Assembly: GCA_002339345.1 (NCBI GenBank)
Contig: DDKM01000063.1
Location: forward strand, 8,673-26,605
Direction: 5' to 3'
DNA: 17,933 nt
DNA from: Firmicutes bacterium UBA2598
Lineage (GTDB): Bacteria > Bacillota > PH28-bin88
Part shown: positions 7,444-15,218 of the stretch, in pieces
How the letters are laid out: each line of letters begins with the position of its first letter
Position numbering within the stretch: the first letter of the stretch is position 1
The notes under the pieces: generated by a model
Seen by the model: only the letters and a program-made list of their open reading frames with translations
Told to the model about the DNA's origin: nothing
Databases searched by the model: none
Made by a program: the position numbers and the translations under genes

Positions 7444-8313
7444 ATGCGGTGGATATGGCTGGCGGTTGTGATTCCAGCCCTGGCTTTAGCCCCAGGCTAC
7501 CTGGCAGGGGCAGAACGGGTGGTGGTCACCCTGGGGGCGGATCTGACCGAAGAACAAAGGGAACTAATGGGTGATCTGTTGGATGTGAATGATACCACGG
7601 AGGTGGTTCAGGTAACCAATGGCGAAGAGCGGGCCCTGTTGGAGGGAATGGTTCCGCCGGAGGTGATTGGCCGCCGGGCCATCTCCTCCGCCCGGGTGGA
7701 ACCGGCGCCCAAGGGTAGTGGTATCAAGGTCCAGACTTACAATATCAGTTGGGTGACACCGGAGATGTATGCTGGAGCGCTGGCCACAGCCGGTATGCAT
7801 GATGCCCAAGTGGTGGCGGCGGCCCCTTTCTCTGTGTCTGGCACCGCTGCTTTGACAGGCATCCTCAAGGCCTTTGAAGTGGCTACCGACACCAGGTTGT
7901 CCGAACAGAGCAAACGGGTGGCTGGTCAGGAAGTGGTCACGGGTGCGGAAATAGGCCGGGAATTGGGCGACCGGGGGAAGGCGGCCACTTTAATCGGCAG
8001 GGTCAAGGAGAGGGTAGTTGCCGGGGATATTAAGGACCCTGAGCAGATCCAGCAGGTGATCATCAATGTGGCTGGTGATCTCAACATCAACCTCTCCGAT
8101 AAGCAGGTGAAGCAAATTGCGGACCTGATGCGTCAGATTGCCGGTCTAAACCTGCAAGTGGCGGACCTGCGCCAACAGGTGGGCAATATGGGAGAACGAT
8201 TAGCGGAAGTGGCCCGTACCCAGGTAGAGGTACGGACTTTACTGGAGCGCATCTTGGCTGTCTTGCAGCAGGTTGTGGAGCGGTTAGAGGCATTGTTGGG
8301 GGTTAGCGGTTGA
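7444..8313 (+). CDS. Secreted DUF1002 family protein (YpuA-like)
   Basis: This 289 aa protein belongs to the DUF1002 family, known from Bacillus YpuA; its function is not established. I take the ATG at 7444, with GGGAGG seven bases ahead, in preference to in-frame ATGs at 7429 and 7438, which overlap that site. Residues 1-23 (MRWIWLAVVIPALALAPGYLAGA) form a signal peptide with a likely cut after AGA. The family core follows, including ERVVVTLGADLTEEQR, then ISWVTPEMYAGALATAGMHD and VVAAAPFSVSGTAALTGILK, the most characteristic part. From about residue 185 the protein is helical, with a heptad-rich stretch (IADLMRQIAGLNLQVADLRQQV) that continues almost to the C-terminus, so it probably oligomerises. 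It is transcribed away from the membrane deacetylase; a shared role at the cell envelope is a guess. Confidence 0.88.
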   Translation: MRWIWLAVVIPALALAPGYLAGAERVVVTLGADLTEEQRELMGDLLDVNDTTEVVQVTNGEERALLEGMVPPEVIGRRAISSARVEPAPKGSGIKVQTYNISWVTPEMYAGALATAGMHDAQVVAAAPFSVSGTAALTGILKAFEVATDTRLSEQSKRVAGQEVVTGAEIGRELGDRGKAATLIGRVKERVVAGDIKDPEQIQQVIINVAGDLNINLSDKQVKQIADLMRQIAGLNLQVADLRQQVGNMGERLAEVARTQVEVRTLLERILAVLQQVVERLEALLGVSG

Positions 8314-8403
8314 AAAGAAGTTAACCATTTGCCCTATTCCTTCGTATGATTATACCGGGGTTGTTACTTGGTCAGAGGTCGAACCGGCGGCAAGGGAGGG
8401 GTT

Positions 8404-8682
8404 ATGGTGCAGGTTAAATTTACGGGGGAAGCGATTGACCATATCCGGCAGGCTGGAGGCAGTGTTTGGATTATACTGGTAAAACATCCGGTCAGTTGTT
8501 GCGGTTCCCTGGATCTTCCCCATGCGGTGTTGGAGAAGCCCCAGGACCGGGTTCATTTCCGCACACAGGTTATAAACGGTCTGCAGGTGTATATTCATGA
8601 AGGGCTAACCGGAGAGCGGGATATCCGGGTGAGGGTGGATTCCGTTTGGCGGCGTAAGCGTTTGGCGGCAGACTGGATTTAA
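8404..8682 (+). CDS. Small CC-motif protein (CC/Se motif-like family)
   Basis: This 92 aa protein has the ATG at 8404 with GGGAGGGG just upstream; an open frame extends further left but without a good ribosome site. Near residues 28-34 it reads HPVSCCGS, with adjacent Cys 32 and 33 after a hydrophobic beta-strand-like stretch (SVWIILVKH). The layout of a short N-terminal helix, a strand and then CC-G matches what I remember of the CC/Se motif family, in which one Cys can be selenocysteine. Both positions here are ordinary TGT/TGC codons, so no selenocysteine is encoded. No other Cys occurs in the protein. A thiol redox or metal-binding role is likely from this vicinal pair but unproven. The gene stands alone, 90 bases after the DUF1002 gene, and converges with the ABC-F gene. 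Confidence 0.72.
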   Translation: MVQVKFTGEAIDHIRQAGGSVWIILVKHPVSCCGSLDLPHAVLEKPQDRVHFRTQVINGLQVYIHEGLTGERDIRVRVDSVWRRKRLAADWI

Positions 8683-8749
8683 ACTGACCGGCAGACCACA
8701 AAACTCATAGAGATAGTGTCGAAAGTCTTTCCGAGGCAATCAAGGAGGA

Positions 8750-10633
8750 TTACTCCTCCAGGGCTTCGGCGGCCTGCTCCCACTTTTCCATCAGGTCTGC
8801 CAGCCGGTTACTCAGCTCTGCATACTGTTGGGACAATCGCTGGGCTTCACCGGCCTGGATATAGGTGGCGGTATCCGCCATTCTGTTCTCCACTTCTTTG
8901 ATTTCCCGTTCCACCTGCTCAATTTCCTGTTCCAGCGATTTTACCTGCTGCAGGGCCCTGGATCGCGTTTGCCGGGGCCGTAGTTGTTTTTCCTTCACCG
9001 CCTGGGTGGGCTGTGTACAGGCTGCGGTTTGGACCTTGTGCATCCGGTAGTCATCGTAGTTCCCCCGGAACTCGGACAGGATGCCGTTTTCCAGTACCAA
9101 CACCCGGTCGCATAGCCTGTTTAACAGGTAGCGGTCGTGGGAAACCAGTAAAATGGTGCCGGGGTACTCGTCCAGGACATCCTCCAGCACCTCCCGGGCC
9201 TGAATATCCAGGTGGTTGGTAGGTTCATCCAGGATCAGGAAATTGGCGCCTGTTAAGCAAAGTTTCGCCAGGGCGAGCCGGCTGCGTTCACCGCCGGATA
9301 GTTGTCCTACCAGCTTGAACACCTCATTCCCTCGGAAAAGGAATTGGCCGAGGATATTGCGGGCGGTGCCGGGTGTCAGGGTAGTGCCCGCCATCAACTC
9401 TTCCAGGATAGTGCAATGGTTCTGTAGGTTTTCCTGCTCCTGGGCGTAATAGCCGATCCGTACCCTCGCCCCGATTCTAATCTCGCCGGCATCCGCTGCT
9501 ATTTCTTCCATCAAGGCACGCAGCAGAGTAGTTTTGCCACAGCCGTTGGGACCTAGCAAAGCTACCCTCTCCCCGCGAAGGATTTCCATATGCACGTCCC
9601 GAAAAAGTATTTTTTCCCCATAAGCCTTGGTGAGACCGGTGACGGTGATTACCTTGTCCGCACTGGGGTGGAGTGGAGTCAGGTCCATGGATAGCCATCG
9701 GGTTTCTGCGGGTCGGGTGAGCCTCTCCATCCGCTGCAAACGATTTTCCCGGCTACGAGCTTGCTTGGTATTCTGACCCGCCTTGTTCCGGCGGATAAAT
9801 TCCTCCAGACGCCGGATGGTGGTTTGCTGCTGGGCATAGGCTCTGGCCTGGCTGGCCTGGGCCTGGGTTTTTTGTAACAAAAAGTTGGAGTAGTTACCCT
9901 TATAATGGATCAGTTTAGTATCTTCCAGGTCAAGGATCCGGTGGGCTAACTTATCCAGGAAATAACGGTCATGGGATACCAGAAGAACTGCACCCGGATA
10001 CTGGGTCAGAAATCCCTCCAGCCATTCCACTGCTTCCATGTCCAGGAAGTTGGTAGGTTCATCCAATAGCAATACTTCCGGCTGGCGCAGCAAAATCCTG
10101 CCCAAGGCAATGCGGGTTTTCTGGCCACCGCTGAAGGATTCCACCGGCCGGGAGAGGTCTTCTTCGCCAAACCCCAGTCCTCCGAGGATGGCCCGGATTC
10201 TGGCCTGGTACTGGTAACCGCCAGCGTGTTCGAACCGTGTACTCAAAGCACTGTATTTTTGCATGATCAACCGGAGTGACCTTGGGTCCCCGCATACCTC
10301 CGGCCGGGCCATCTCCCCCTCCAGATAGGAGATTTCCTGCTGCATACCGATCAGATCGAAGAACTCTTCCAGCATGGCCTGCCAGACAGTGAGGCCGGGA
10401 GTAAATTCCGCACCTTGGGCCAGATACCCTAACCGGGCTCCCTTCCTTGCCATAACCTGCCCGCCATCGGCTTGGATTTCGCCGGTGAGACACTTTAAGA
10501 GGGTAGACTTACCGGCCCCGTTGGGCCCCACCAGGCCAACCCGCTCGCCATCCTGCAACATGAAGGAGATATCCCGCAGTACAGGGGTTTCTCCGTAATA
10601 CTTAGTCAGCTTATCCACAGTAAGAACCGTCAT
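8750..10633 (-). CDS. ABC-F family ATP-binding protein (Uup/YfmR-like)
   Basis: ABC-F proteins are cytosolic ATPases without membrane domains that act on the ribosome. The start is the ATG at 10633 with GGGGGGT upstream; an ATG at 10657 overlaps that site's leader. The 627 aa protein has two ATPase halves: Walker A GPNGAGKST (36-44), signature SGGQ (168-171) and Walker B LLLDEPTNFLD (188-198); then GPNGCGKTT (361-369), SGGERSR (446-452) and LILDEPTNHLD (466-476). Between them lies the interdomain linker (about 245-310), rich in Gln, Arg and Lys, which reaches into the ribosome in known members. A C-terminal coiled coil (about 555-627, with VKSLEQEIEQVEREIKEVEN) resembles the Uup/YfmR type. 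Both catalytic Glu residues are present. Antibiotic-resistance members exist in this family, but nothing here points to that. Confidence 0.93.
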   Translation of the reverse strand: MTVLTVDKLTKYYGETPVLRDISFMLQDGERVGLVGPNGAGKSTLLKCLTGEIQADGGQVMARKGARLGYLAQGAEFTPGLTVWQAMLEEFFDLIGMQQEISYLEGEMARPEVCGDPRSLRLIMQKYSALSTRFEHAGGYQYQARIRAILGGLGFGEEDLSRPVESFSGGQKTRIALGRILLRQPEVLLLDEPTNFLDMEAVEWLEGFLTQYPGAVLLVSHDRYFLDKLAHRILDLEDTKLIHYKGNYSNFLLQKTQAQASQARAYAQQQTTIRRLEEFIRRNKAGQNTKQARSRENRLQRMERLTRPAETRWLSMDLTPLHPSADKVITVTGLTKAYGEKILFRDVHMEILRGERVALLGPNGCGKTTLLRALMEEIAADAGEIRIGARVRIGYYAQEQENLQNHCTILEELMAGTTLTPGTARNILGQFLFRGNEVFKLVGQLSGGERSRLALAKLCLTGANFLILDEPTNHLDIQAREVLEDVLDEYPGTILLVSHDRYLLNRLCDRVLVLENGILSEFRGNYDDYRMHKVQTAACTQPTQAVKEKQLRPRQTRSRALQQVKSLEQEIEQVEREIKEVENRMADTATYIQAGEAQRLSQQYAELSNRLADLMEKWEQAAEALEE

Positions 10634-10792
10634 GGTGCTTACCCCCCTTATAAGCATTATTTCGAGCTAATGGAGGAGTAAACCTGCCGTCCAGACTTTT
10701 TGGCCACAATTTACCATCACCGGCGCGGGAGGTTAAGGGCCTTTCCCGTCGAATTTTGGCCTGTCCGAATAAAATTCAACGGGGGACTGGCT

Positions 10793-11881
10793 GTGAAAAA
10801 GGTCTTCTTAACATTGATGGCATTGGCGGTAATGATGTTCTTGCTCACCGGGTCAATGGGCTGCTTGGGTCTGGGGCAGATTCCACCCACGTCGGTTGGG
10901 AATAGTGGCGGTGGGGTGGGGGACGGCCATGTCCCACCCGGGAATGACAGTGAGGAATCCCCAGGGGAGCCGGAGAAACCTGCCCTGCCGGAGGAAGGGC
11001 CATTGCCGCCCAATGAAGCGGGACGGGTGATGGTGTTAATGTACCATAACATTGATTCTCTAGAGGGTGAGTGGACCAGGACCCCGGAGAACTTCTGGTC
11101 TGACCTGGCTCTTTTGTACCGGGAAGGTTACCGGCTGGTAAGCCTCCTGGACTATGTACGGGGAGAAATCAATTTGCCCAAGGGTTATTCCCCCGTTGTG
11201 TTAACCTTTGATGACGCGCCCAGGGGGCAGTTTAACCTTGTGGAGGAAAATGGCCGGCTGGTTATCGATCCCAAGAGCGCGGTGGGGATGCTGGTGGAGT
11301 TTGACCGGCAGCACCCAGGGTTCGGCACCGCCGCCACCTTTTATACCTTTTATCCTACTCCCTTTCGCCAACAGGAGCATGTAGTAACCAAGTACCGCAT
11401 GCTCCTGGAGCTGGGTATGGATATCGGCAACCACAGCCAGGGCCACCAGAACCTCTCCACCCTGGATAACACAGGTGTCCAAAGGGTCCTCGCCGGGCAT
11501 GTGACAGATACCAGGAAAATACTGCCGGAATACCGGGTAGCCAGTTTGGCCCTTCCATATGGCGCAAGACCCAAGAATCGCGATCTGGCCGTAAAAGGGG
11601 AATACCAGGGAATTAGCTACCATCATGAGGCGGTACTGCTGGTGGGTTCACACCCTGCGCCATCCCCCTACCACAGCGGCTTTAACCCGGCGGCCATTCC
11701 CCGCATCCGTGCGTCAGACCCCTACCTGAGCCAGTGGATTGAGCACTTCCGGCGGAACCCGGAGGACCGGTATGTCAGTGACGGTGATGTTAACGTCATC
11801 ACCGTTCCAGCCGGTCGGGAAGGGGACCTTAACCAGGAAGCAACAGGCAGCAGGCAGGTCGTTTCTTATTCCGCCCGATGA
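10793..11881 (+). CDS. Polysaccharide deacetylase-like protein, probable lipoprotein
   Basis: This is a second NodB/CE4-related protein, 362 aa from the GTG at 10793, which has GGGGG seven bases upstream; the longer open frame to 10700 adds basic residues ahead of the signal peptide and has no ribosome site. Residues 1-23 are a signal sequence ending GSMG-Cys24, a weak lipobox, and a Pro/Gly/Glu-rich spacer follows to about residue 75. The catalytic part shows MYHNI (83-87), TFDDA (138-142, with Ala in place of the usual Gly), IGNHSQGH (211-218, the metal His pair) and LALPYGARP (near 252-260). This is the branch that begins with a YH motif, as in PgaB/IcaB-type proteins. An acidic linker and a 25-residue tail look unconserved. 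It is divergent from the ABC-F gene. The glycan substrate is unknown. Confidence 0.85.
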   Translation: MKKVFLTLMALAVMMFLLTGSMGCLGLGQIPPTSVGNSGGGVGDGHVPPGNDSEESPGEPEKPALPEEGPLPPNEAGRVMVLMYHNIDSLEGEWTRTPENFWSDLALLYREGYRLVSLLDYVRGEINLPKGYSPVVLTFDDAPRGQFNLVEENGRLVIDPKSAVGMLVEFDRQHPGFGTAATFYTFYPTPFRQQEHVVTKYRMLLELGMDIGNHSQGHQNLSTLDNTGVQRVLAGHVTDTRKILPEYRVASLALPYGARPKNRDLAVKGEYQGISYHHEAVLLVGSHPAPSPYHSGFNPAAIPRIRASDPYLSQWIEHFRRNPEDRYVSDGDVNVITVPAGREGDLNQEATGSRQVVSYSAR

Positions 11882-11938
11882 CACACAGCTACCCCAAAAA
11901 GCATTATGCCATTACTTTATTCAGTTTACCGGCATCAC

Positions 11939-12910
11939 CTAGAAGTAGACAATCATCCAGGCGCCGATAACCACCATAAACACGCTGGCTACAAGCCGCC
12001 TCTGGATGGCTTCTGACTTGCGCAGGATCAGCAGGCTGAGGAACAGGGTGAATAACGGGGACGTGTTTTTCAGTGCAGCGGTAATGGAAACGGAACTACC
12101 TGCCAGGAGGGCATAGAAAAAGAACAGCATGCCCGACGTATTGGCGATTCCGCCCAGTGCATAAAAACCGATTTCCCTCCGGGTTAAGTTCCAGTTTCGG
12201 AAATGGCCTCCCCGCCATGTGTTCAGCATATTGACCACCAGTGCCACAAAGGTCCCGATGGCGGATCCCAGGAGGGCGGACGGGATATATGCGATAGCCA
12301 CCTGGCGGAAAACCCCGCCAAGGGCGAAGGCGAAACCTGCCCCAAGGGCCAGCAGGGTGCCCACATTCAGCAGGCCGATCCTATGCTGGAAGTATCCCTG
12401 GGAGGATATTGCTGCTGGGCTTTTGGATTCGGCTGTGGCGGCCGTTTCCCGGCTAGCGGTGTTGCTGGCCTGCCCCAGCTGGGAACTCTCCTGAATGATG
12501 ATGACCACACCGCCCATTAAGATTACTGCACCGGTGAAGGCGAGGAGGGACAGGCTGTCCCTTAAAAAGACAACTGCCAACAGCATAGTAAATAGGGTTT
12601 CACTCACGCGTAGGGAAGTGGTTCTGGTTGCCCCAATATGCTTAATGGCGGAAAAACTGAAAACACGGCCGAACAGGGGTGCGGAAATGCCTGCAGCTAC
12701 AAAAAAGAGTAATCCCATGGCATTGATAGGGGGGAGGCTACCGGACAGCCAGGCGACCAAGGTGGTTAGCAGTAGAAGGAGGTTGCCGGCAATCAGGTTT
12801 ACAGTTAAGGCCTGGGTTGTGTTAGCCCGGCCTTCCTTGGTGCCCATGTGGATCAAGATATCGTTGATGCCATACGCCATGGCTGAAAAAACTGCAAATA
12901 AATACCCCAT
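11939..12910 (-). CDS. DMT/EamA family permease, paralog 2
   Basis: This is a 323 aa membrane protein of the drug/metabolite transporter (EamA) superfamily, made of two homologous five-helix repeats. Helices are visible from residue 2 (GYLFAVFSAMAYGINDILIH) to the end (VFMVVIGAWMIVYF). Between the repeats lies a hydrophilic loop of about 35 residues rich in Ser, Ala and Glu (roughly 145-182). The ATG at 12910 follows GGCGGGA, and the gene starts 17 bases after the stop of its paralog, so the two are cotranscribed. Both share NTTQAL near residue 30, FSAIKHIGATRT/FAAIQRIGASRT and LLAGSSVSITAALKN. DMT members carry amino acids, nucleotide sugars, polyamines or drugs; the substrate cannot be read here. 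Two full-length paralogs might pair as a heterodimer, which is inference. Confidence 0.88.
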   Translation of the reverse strand: MGYLFAVFSAMAYGINDILIHMGTKEGRANTTQALTVNLIAGNLLLLLTTLVAWLSGSLPPINAMGLLFFVAAGISAPLFGRVFSFSAIKHIGATRTTSLRVSETLFTMLLAVVFLRDSLSLLAFTGAVILMGGVVIIIQESSQLGQASNTASRETAATAESKSPAAISSQGYFQHRIGLLNVGTLLALGAGFAFALGGVFRQVAIAYIPSALLGSAIGTFVALVVNMLNTWRGGHFRNWNLTRREIGFYALGGIANTSGMLFFFYALLAGSSVSITAALKNTSPLFTLFLSLLILRKSEAIQRRLVASVFMVVIGAWMIVYF

Positions 12911-12927
12911 CTGTATCCCGCCTTATT

Positions 12928-13896
12928 TTAAAAATAGACAATCAGCCATGCTCCCACCACTACCAGGAGGATGCTCCCTACCAGCCGTCTGTTTATGCCC
13001 TCCGCCGCGCCCAAGGCCACCAAACTTAACAGCAGGGTGAACAGGGGAGAGATGTTCTTCAATGCGGCAGTAACGGAAACGGAACTGCCTGCCAACAATG
13101 CATAGAAAAAGGACAACATACCGGCACTACTGGCGATACCCCCTAAACTATAAAACCATGTTTCCCGGCTGGTGAGCGGCCAGTTCCGCAGGTGCCCTCC
13201 CCGGTGGGCGGAGAAGATGGTGACCAGCAAGGCCACCAGTGTGCCTATGGCGGATCCCCACAGGGCGGAAGGGGTAAACTGGACGGCCATCTGGCGAAAT
13301 ATTCCGCCAAAGGCGGCGGCCAGCCCAGCCGCCAGGGCGAAAAGGGAACCCACACTGGCCAGATCGGCCCAGGAAGCCATGCCGGTGGGGCTGATTGGAG
13401 ACGGAATTGCCGTCTCCCGGGCGGTTGCCGATTCCCGGATACCCTTTATCGGTTCATGGCGAAACTGACTACTCTCCTGAATAATCACAATAATACCAGT
13501 CATCAGCAGGGATGCCCCGGCAAAGGACAGGACGGAAAGGTGATTCCCCAGGAGAACCATGGCCAGTAACATGGTGAAAAGGGCTTCACTTACCTTGAGG
13601 GAAGCAGTGCGGGAGGCTCCGATGCGCTGGATGGCGGCAAAGATAAAATACCGGGCAAACAGGGGGGTGGAGATGCCTGCGGCAATAAAGAATAGCACGC
13701 CGGCAGGATGAAAGGACGGTAGGCCGAAGGCGAACCAGGAGATCCCAACGGCGCCCCACAGCAGGACATTACCCGCCACAAGGTTTACGAACAGAGCCTG
13801 GGTTGTGTTAGCCTTGCCCCCGCTGGACCCCATATGGATGAAAAAATCACTGGCACCATACATCAGACCGGACAATAGAGCAAAAATATACCCCAT
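12928..13896 (-). CDS. DMT/EamA family permease, paralog 1
   Basis: This 322 aa protein is the first gene of a two-gene operon and a close paralog of the next gene; by eye more than half of the aligned residues are identical outside the central loop. The start is the ATG at 13896, with AAGGTG about five bases ahead. It has the same ten-helix, two-repeat EamA plan, starting MGYIFALLSGLMYGASDFFI and ending VVVGAWLIVYF. The hydrophilic loop between repeats (about 145-182) differs strongly from that of the paralog, as expected if the loop is under little constraint. The conserved FIHMGSSGGKANTTQAL lies after helix 1. The pair arose by tandem duplication. The substrate is unknown. A possible promoter lies at 13920-13949 and the unit converges with the lipoprotein deacetylase gene. 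Confidence 0.88.
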   Translation of the reverse strand: MGYIFALLSGLMYGASDFFIHMGSSGGKANTTQALFVNLVAGNVLLWGAVGISWFAFGLPSFHPAGVLFFIAAGISTPLFARYFIFAAIQRIGASRTASLKVSEALFTMLLAMVLLGNHLSVLSFAGASLLMTGIIVIIQESSQFRHEPIKGIRESATARETAIPSPISPTGMASWADLASVGSLFALAAGLAAAFGGIFRQMAVQFTPSALWGSAIGTLVALLVTIFSAHRGGHLRNWPLTSRETWFYSLGGIASSAGMLSFFYALLAGSSVSVTAALKNISPLFTLLLSLVALGAAEGINRRLVGSILLVVVGAWLIVYF

Positions 13897-13919
13897 CCTG
13901 CACCTTAATTTATATTTTT

Positions 13920-13949
13920 GTTATAAGGCCAGTTTACCACAGAAAACAA
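13920..13949 (-). promoter_or_regulatory. Possible sigma-A promoter of the DMT operon
   Basis: On the minus strand, TTGTTT (13944-13949) and TATAAC (13920-13925) are separated by 18 bases, and the first permease ATG lies 23 bases further on. The -10 box fits well and the -35 box only in its TTG, so the call is tentative. Confidence 0.4.
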
Positions 13950-13982
13950 CAGGATGTAAGACGGTATCTCGATGGACGCACA

Positions 13983-14015
13983 ACGCCCCGGGTATTTTGT
14001 TTTCACCCGGGGCGT
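13983..14015 (-). terminator. Strong hairpin after ilvC, terminator-like
   Basis: ACGCCCCGGGT and ACCCGGGGCGT form a perfect 11-bp GC-rich stem around an 11-base A/T-rich loop, 13 bases past the ilvC stop. On the minus strand the stem is followed by TGTGCGTCC, so there is no clean T run. It probably ends the ilvC transcript but may act by pausing or as a 3' protective structure. Confidence 0.6.
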
Positions 14016-14028
14016 TTGTGTGGCAATG

Positions 14029-15030
14029 TTACTGCCGGCCGCGCTTGATAAAGGGCATCATTTCCCGCAGTTGGCGGCCTACTATCTCTATCTGGTGCTG
14101 TTTTTCGCGGTTGCGCATCGCGTTAAAGCTGGGACGCTTGGCTTGGTTTTCCAGCATCCATTCCTTGGCAAACTGGCCGCTCTGAATTTCCGACAGGATT
14201 TTTTTCATCTCTGCCCTGGTGGCATCGGTGATAATCCGGGGGCCGCGGGTATAGTCACCGTATTCACAGGTGTTGCTGACGGAGTAGCGCATAAATTCCA
14301 GCCCGCCCTCGTAAATCAGGTCAATGATCAGCTTCATTTCATGCAGGCACTCAAAATAGGCGATTTCCGGCGCATAACCGGCTTCCACCAGGGTCTCGAA
14401 GGAAGCTTTGATGAGCATGGCCAGCCCGCCACACAGGGCGACCTGCTCGCCAAAGAGGTCACTTTCCGTTTCTTCCCGGAAGGAAGTTTCAAAAACCCCG
14501 GCCCTGGTACAGCCGATGGCTTTGGCATACGCTAAGGCAATATCCTTGGCCTTACCCGAGTAATCCTGGTGGACTGCTACGAGGGCGGGTACACCCTTGC
14601 CTTCCTCGTACAGCCAGCGGAGCAGGTGGCCGGGGCTCTTGGGCGCGACCATAAATACATCCACGTTGTTGGGTGGCTGGATTTGGCTAAAGTGGATGTT
14701 GAAACCATGGGAGAACATCAGCGCCTTGCCTTCCGTCAAGTTTTCCTTAACTTCCTTCTCGTAAACCTCACCCTGGACTTCATCGGGCAGCAAAATTTGT
14801 ATAATATCAGCATAGGCACAGGCCTCCACGACCGGCATGACCCTCAACCCGGCGGCCTCCGCCTTGTTCCAGCTGGCGCTGTCCCGGCGTAGACCCACCA
14901 CCACGTCCATGCCGCTGTCTTGCAGGTTTTGTGCCTGGGCATGCCCCTGACTGCCAAAACCAAGGACAGCGATCTTTCTTCCCTTTATCAGGGCCAGATC
15001 CGCATCCTGATCGTAGTAAATTTTCGCCAT
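14029..15030 (-). CDS. ilvC: Ketol-acid reductoisomerase, class I
   Basis: IlvC isomerises and reduces acetolactate or acetohydroxybutyrate in branched-chain amino acid synthesis, with Mg2+ and NAD(P)H. It starts at the ATG at 15030, with AAGGAGGA eight bases ahead; 333 aa is the class I length. The Rossmann motif GFGSQGHA is at 24-31. Active-site residues are visible: His108 in FSHGFNIHF, Lys131 in APKSPGH, Asp191 and Glu195 in SDLFGEQ, and Glu227 and Glu231 in YFECLHE. The cofactor loop reads GLRRDSASW (46-54): Arg48, Ser51 and Ser53 resemble NADPH-type loops, but Asp50 is acidic, which may shift preference towards NADH. Residues 132 (Ser) and 139 (Trp) also differ from the common GPGH..RR form. 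No ilvB, ilvN or leuA is next to it; the gene has its own promoter. Confidence 0.97.
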   Translation of the reverse strand: MAKIYYDQDADLALIKGRKIAVLGFGSQGHAQAQNLQDSGMDVVVGLRRDSASWNKAEAAGLRVMPVVEACAYADIIQILLPDEVQGEVYEKEVKENLTEGKALMFSHGFNIHFSQIQPPNNVDVFMVAPKSPGHLLRWLYEEGKGVPALVAVHQDYSGKAKDIALAYAKAIGCTRAGVFETSFREETESDLFGEQVALCGGLAMLIKASFETLVEAGYAPEIAYFECLHEMKLIIDLIYEGGLEFMRYSVSNTCEYGDYTRGPRIITDATRAEMKKILSEIQSGQFAKEWMLENQAKRPSFNAMRNREKQHQIEIVGRQLREMMPFIKRGRQ

Positions 15031-15067
15031 TAATAGTTCCTCCTTCGGACGGCCTTAATTTCATTTT

Positions 15068-15096
15068 AGTTTATATTAACGGGAAAGGAGTGTCAA
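15068..15096 (-). promoter_or_regulatory. Sigma-A promoter of ilvC
   Basis: On the minus strand a perfect TTGACA (15091-15096) is followed after exactly 17 bases by TAAACT (15068-15073); TATAAA overlaps at a shorter spacing. Transcription should begin near 15061, leaving a leader of about 30 bases before the ATG. That is too short for a T-box riboswitch or attenuator, which often control branched-chain genes in Firmicutes. Confidence 0.7.
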
Positions 15097-15218
15097 GAAT
15101 ACCAGTATCGCGCCGGATCATGCAAAACCTGTCGCCTTTGCGGAATTGTATCCAGTAGGGATTCCCGCGATGCCGGCGAATTATTCCATTACCATAAGTT
15201 AAAAAAGGAGTTGAAGGG

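Noticed and set aside
8314..8403. Possible hairpin between the DUF1002 and CC-motif genes
   Set aside because: GGTTAGC and GTTAACC pair poorly, and no T run follows.
8744..8759. GGAGGA-TTAC-TCCTCC inverted repeat at the end of the ABC-F gene as a terminator
   Set aside because: It has only six base pairs, overlaps the stop codon and lacks a T run on either strand.
13972..14535. Open frame of 187 codons on the plus strand over ilvC
   Set aside because: It is antisense to ilvC and begins in the ilvC terminator hairpin; it is a shadow of the conserved gene.
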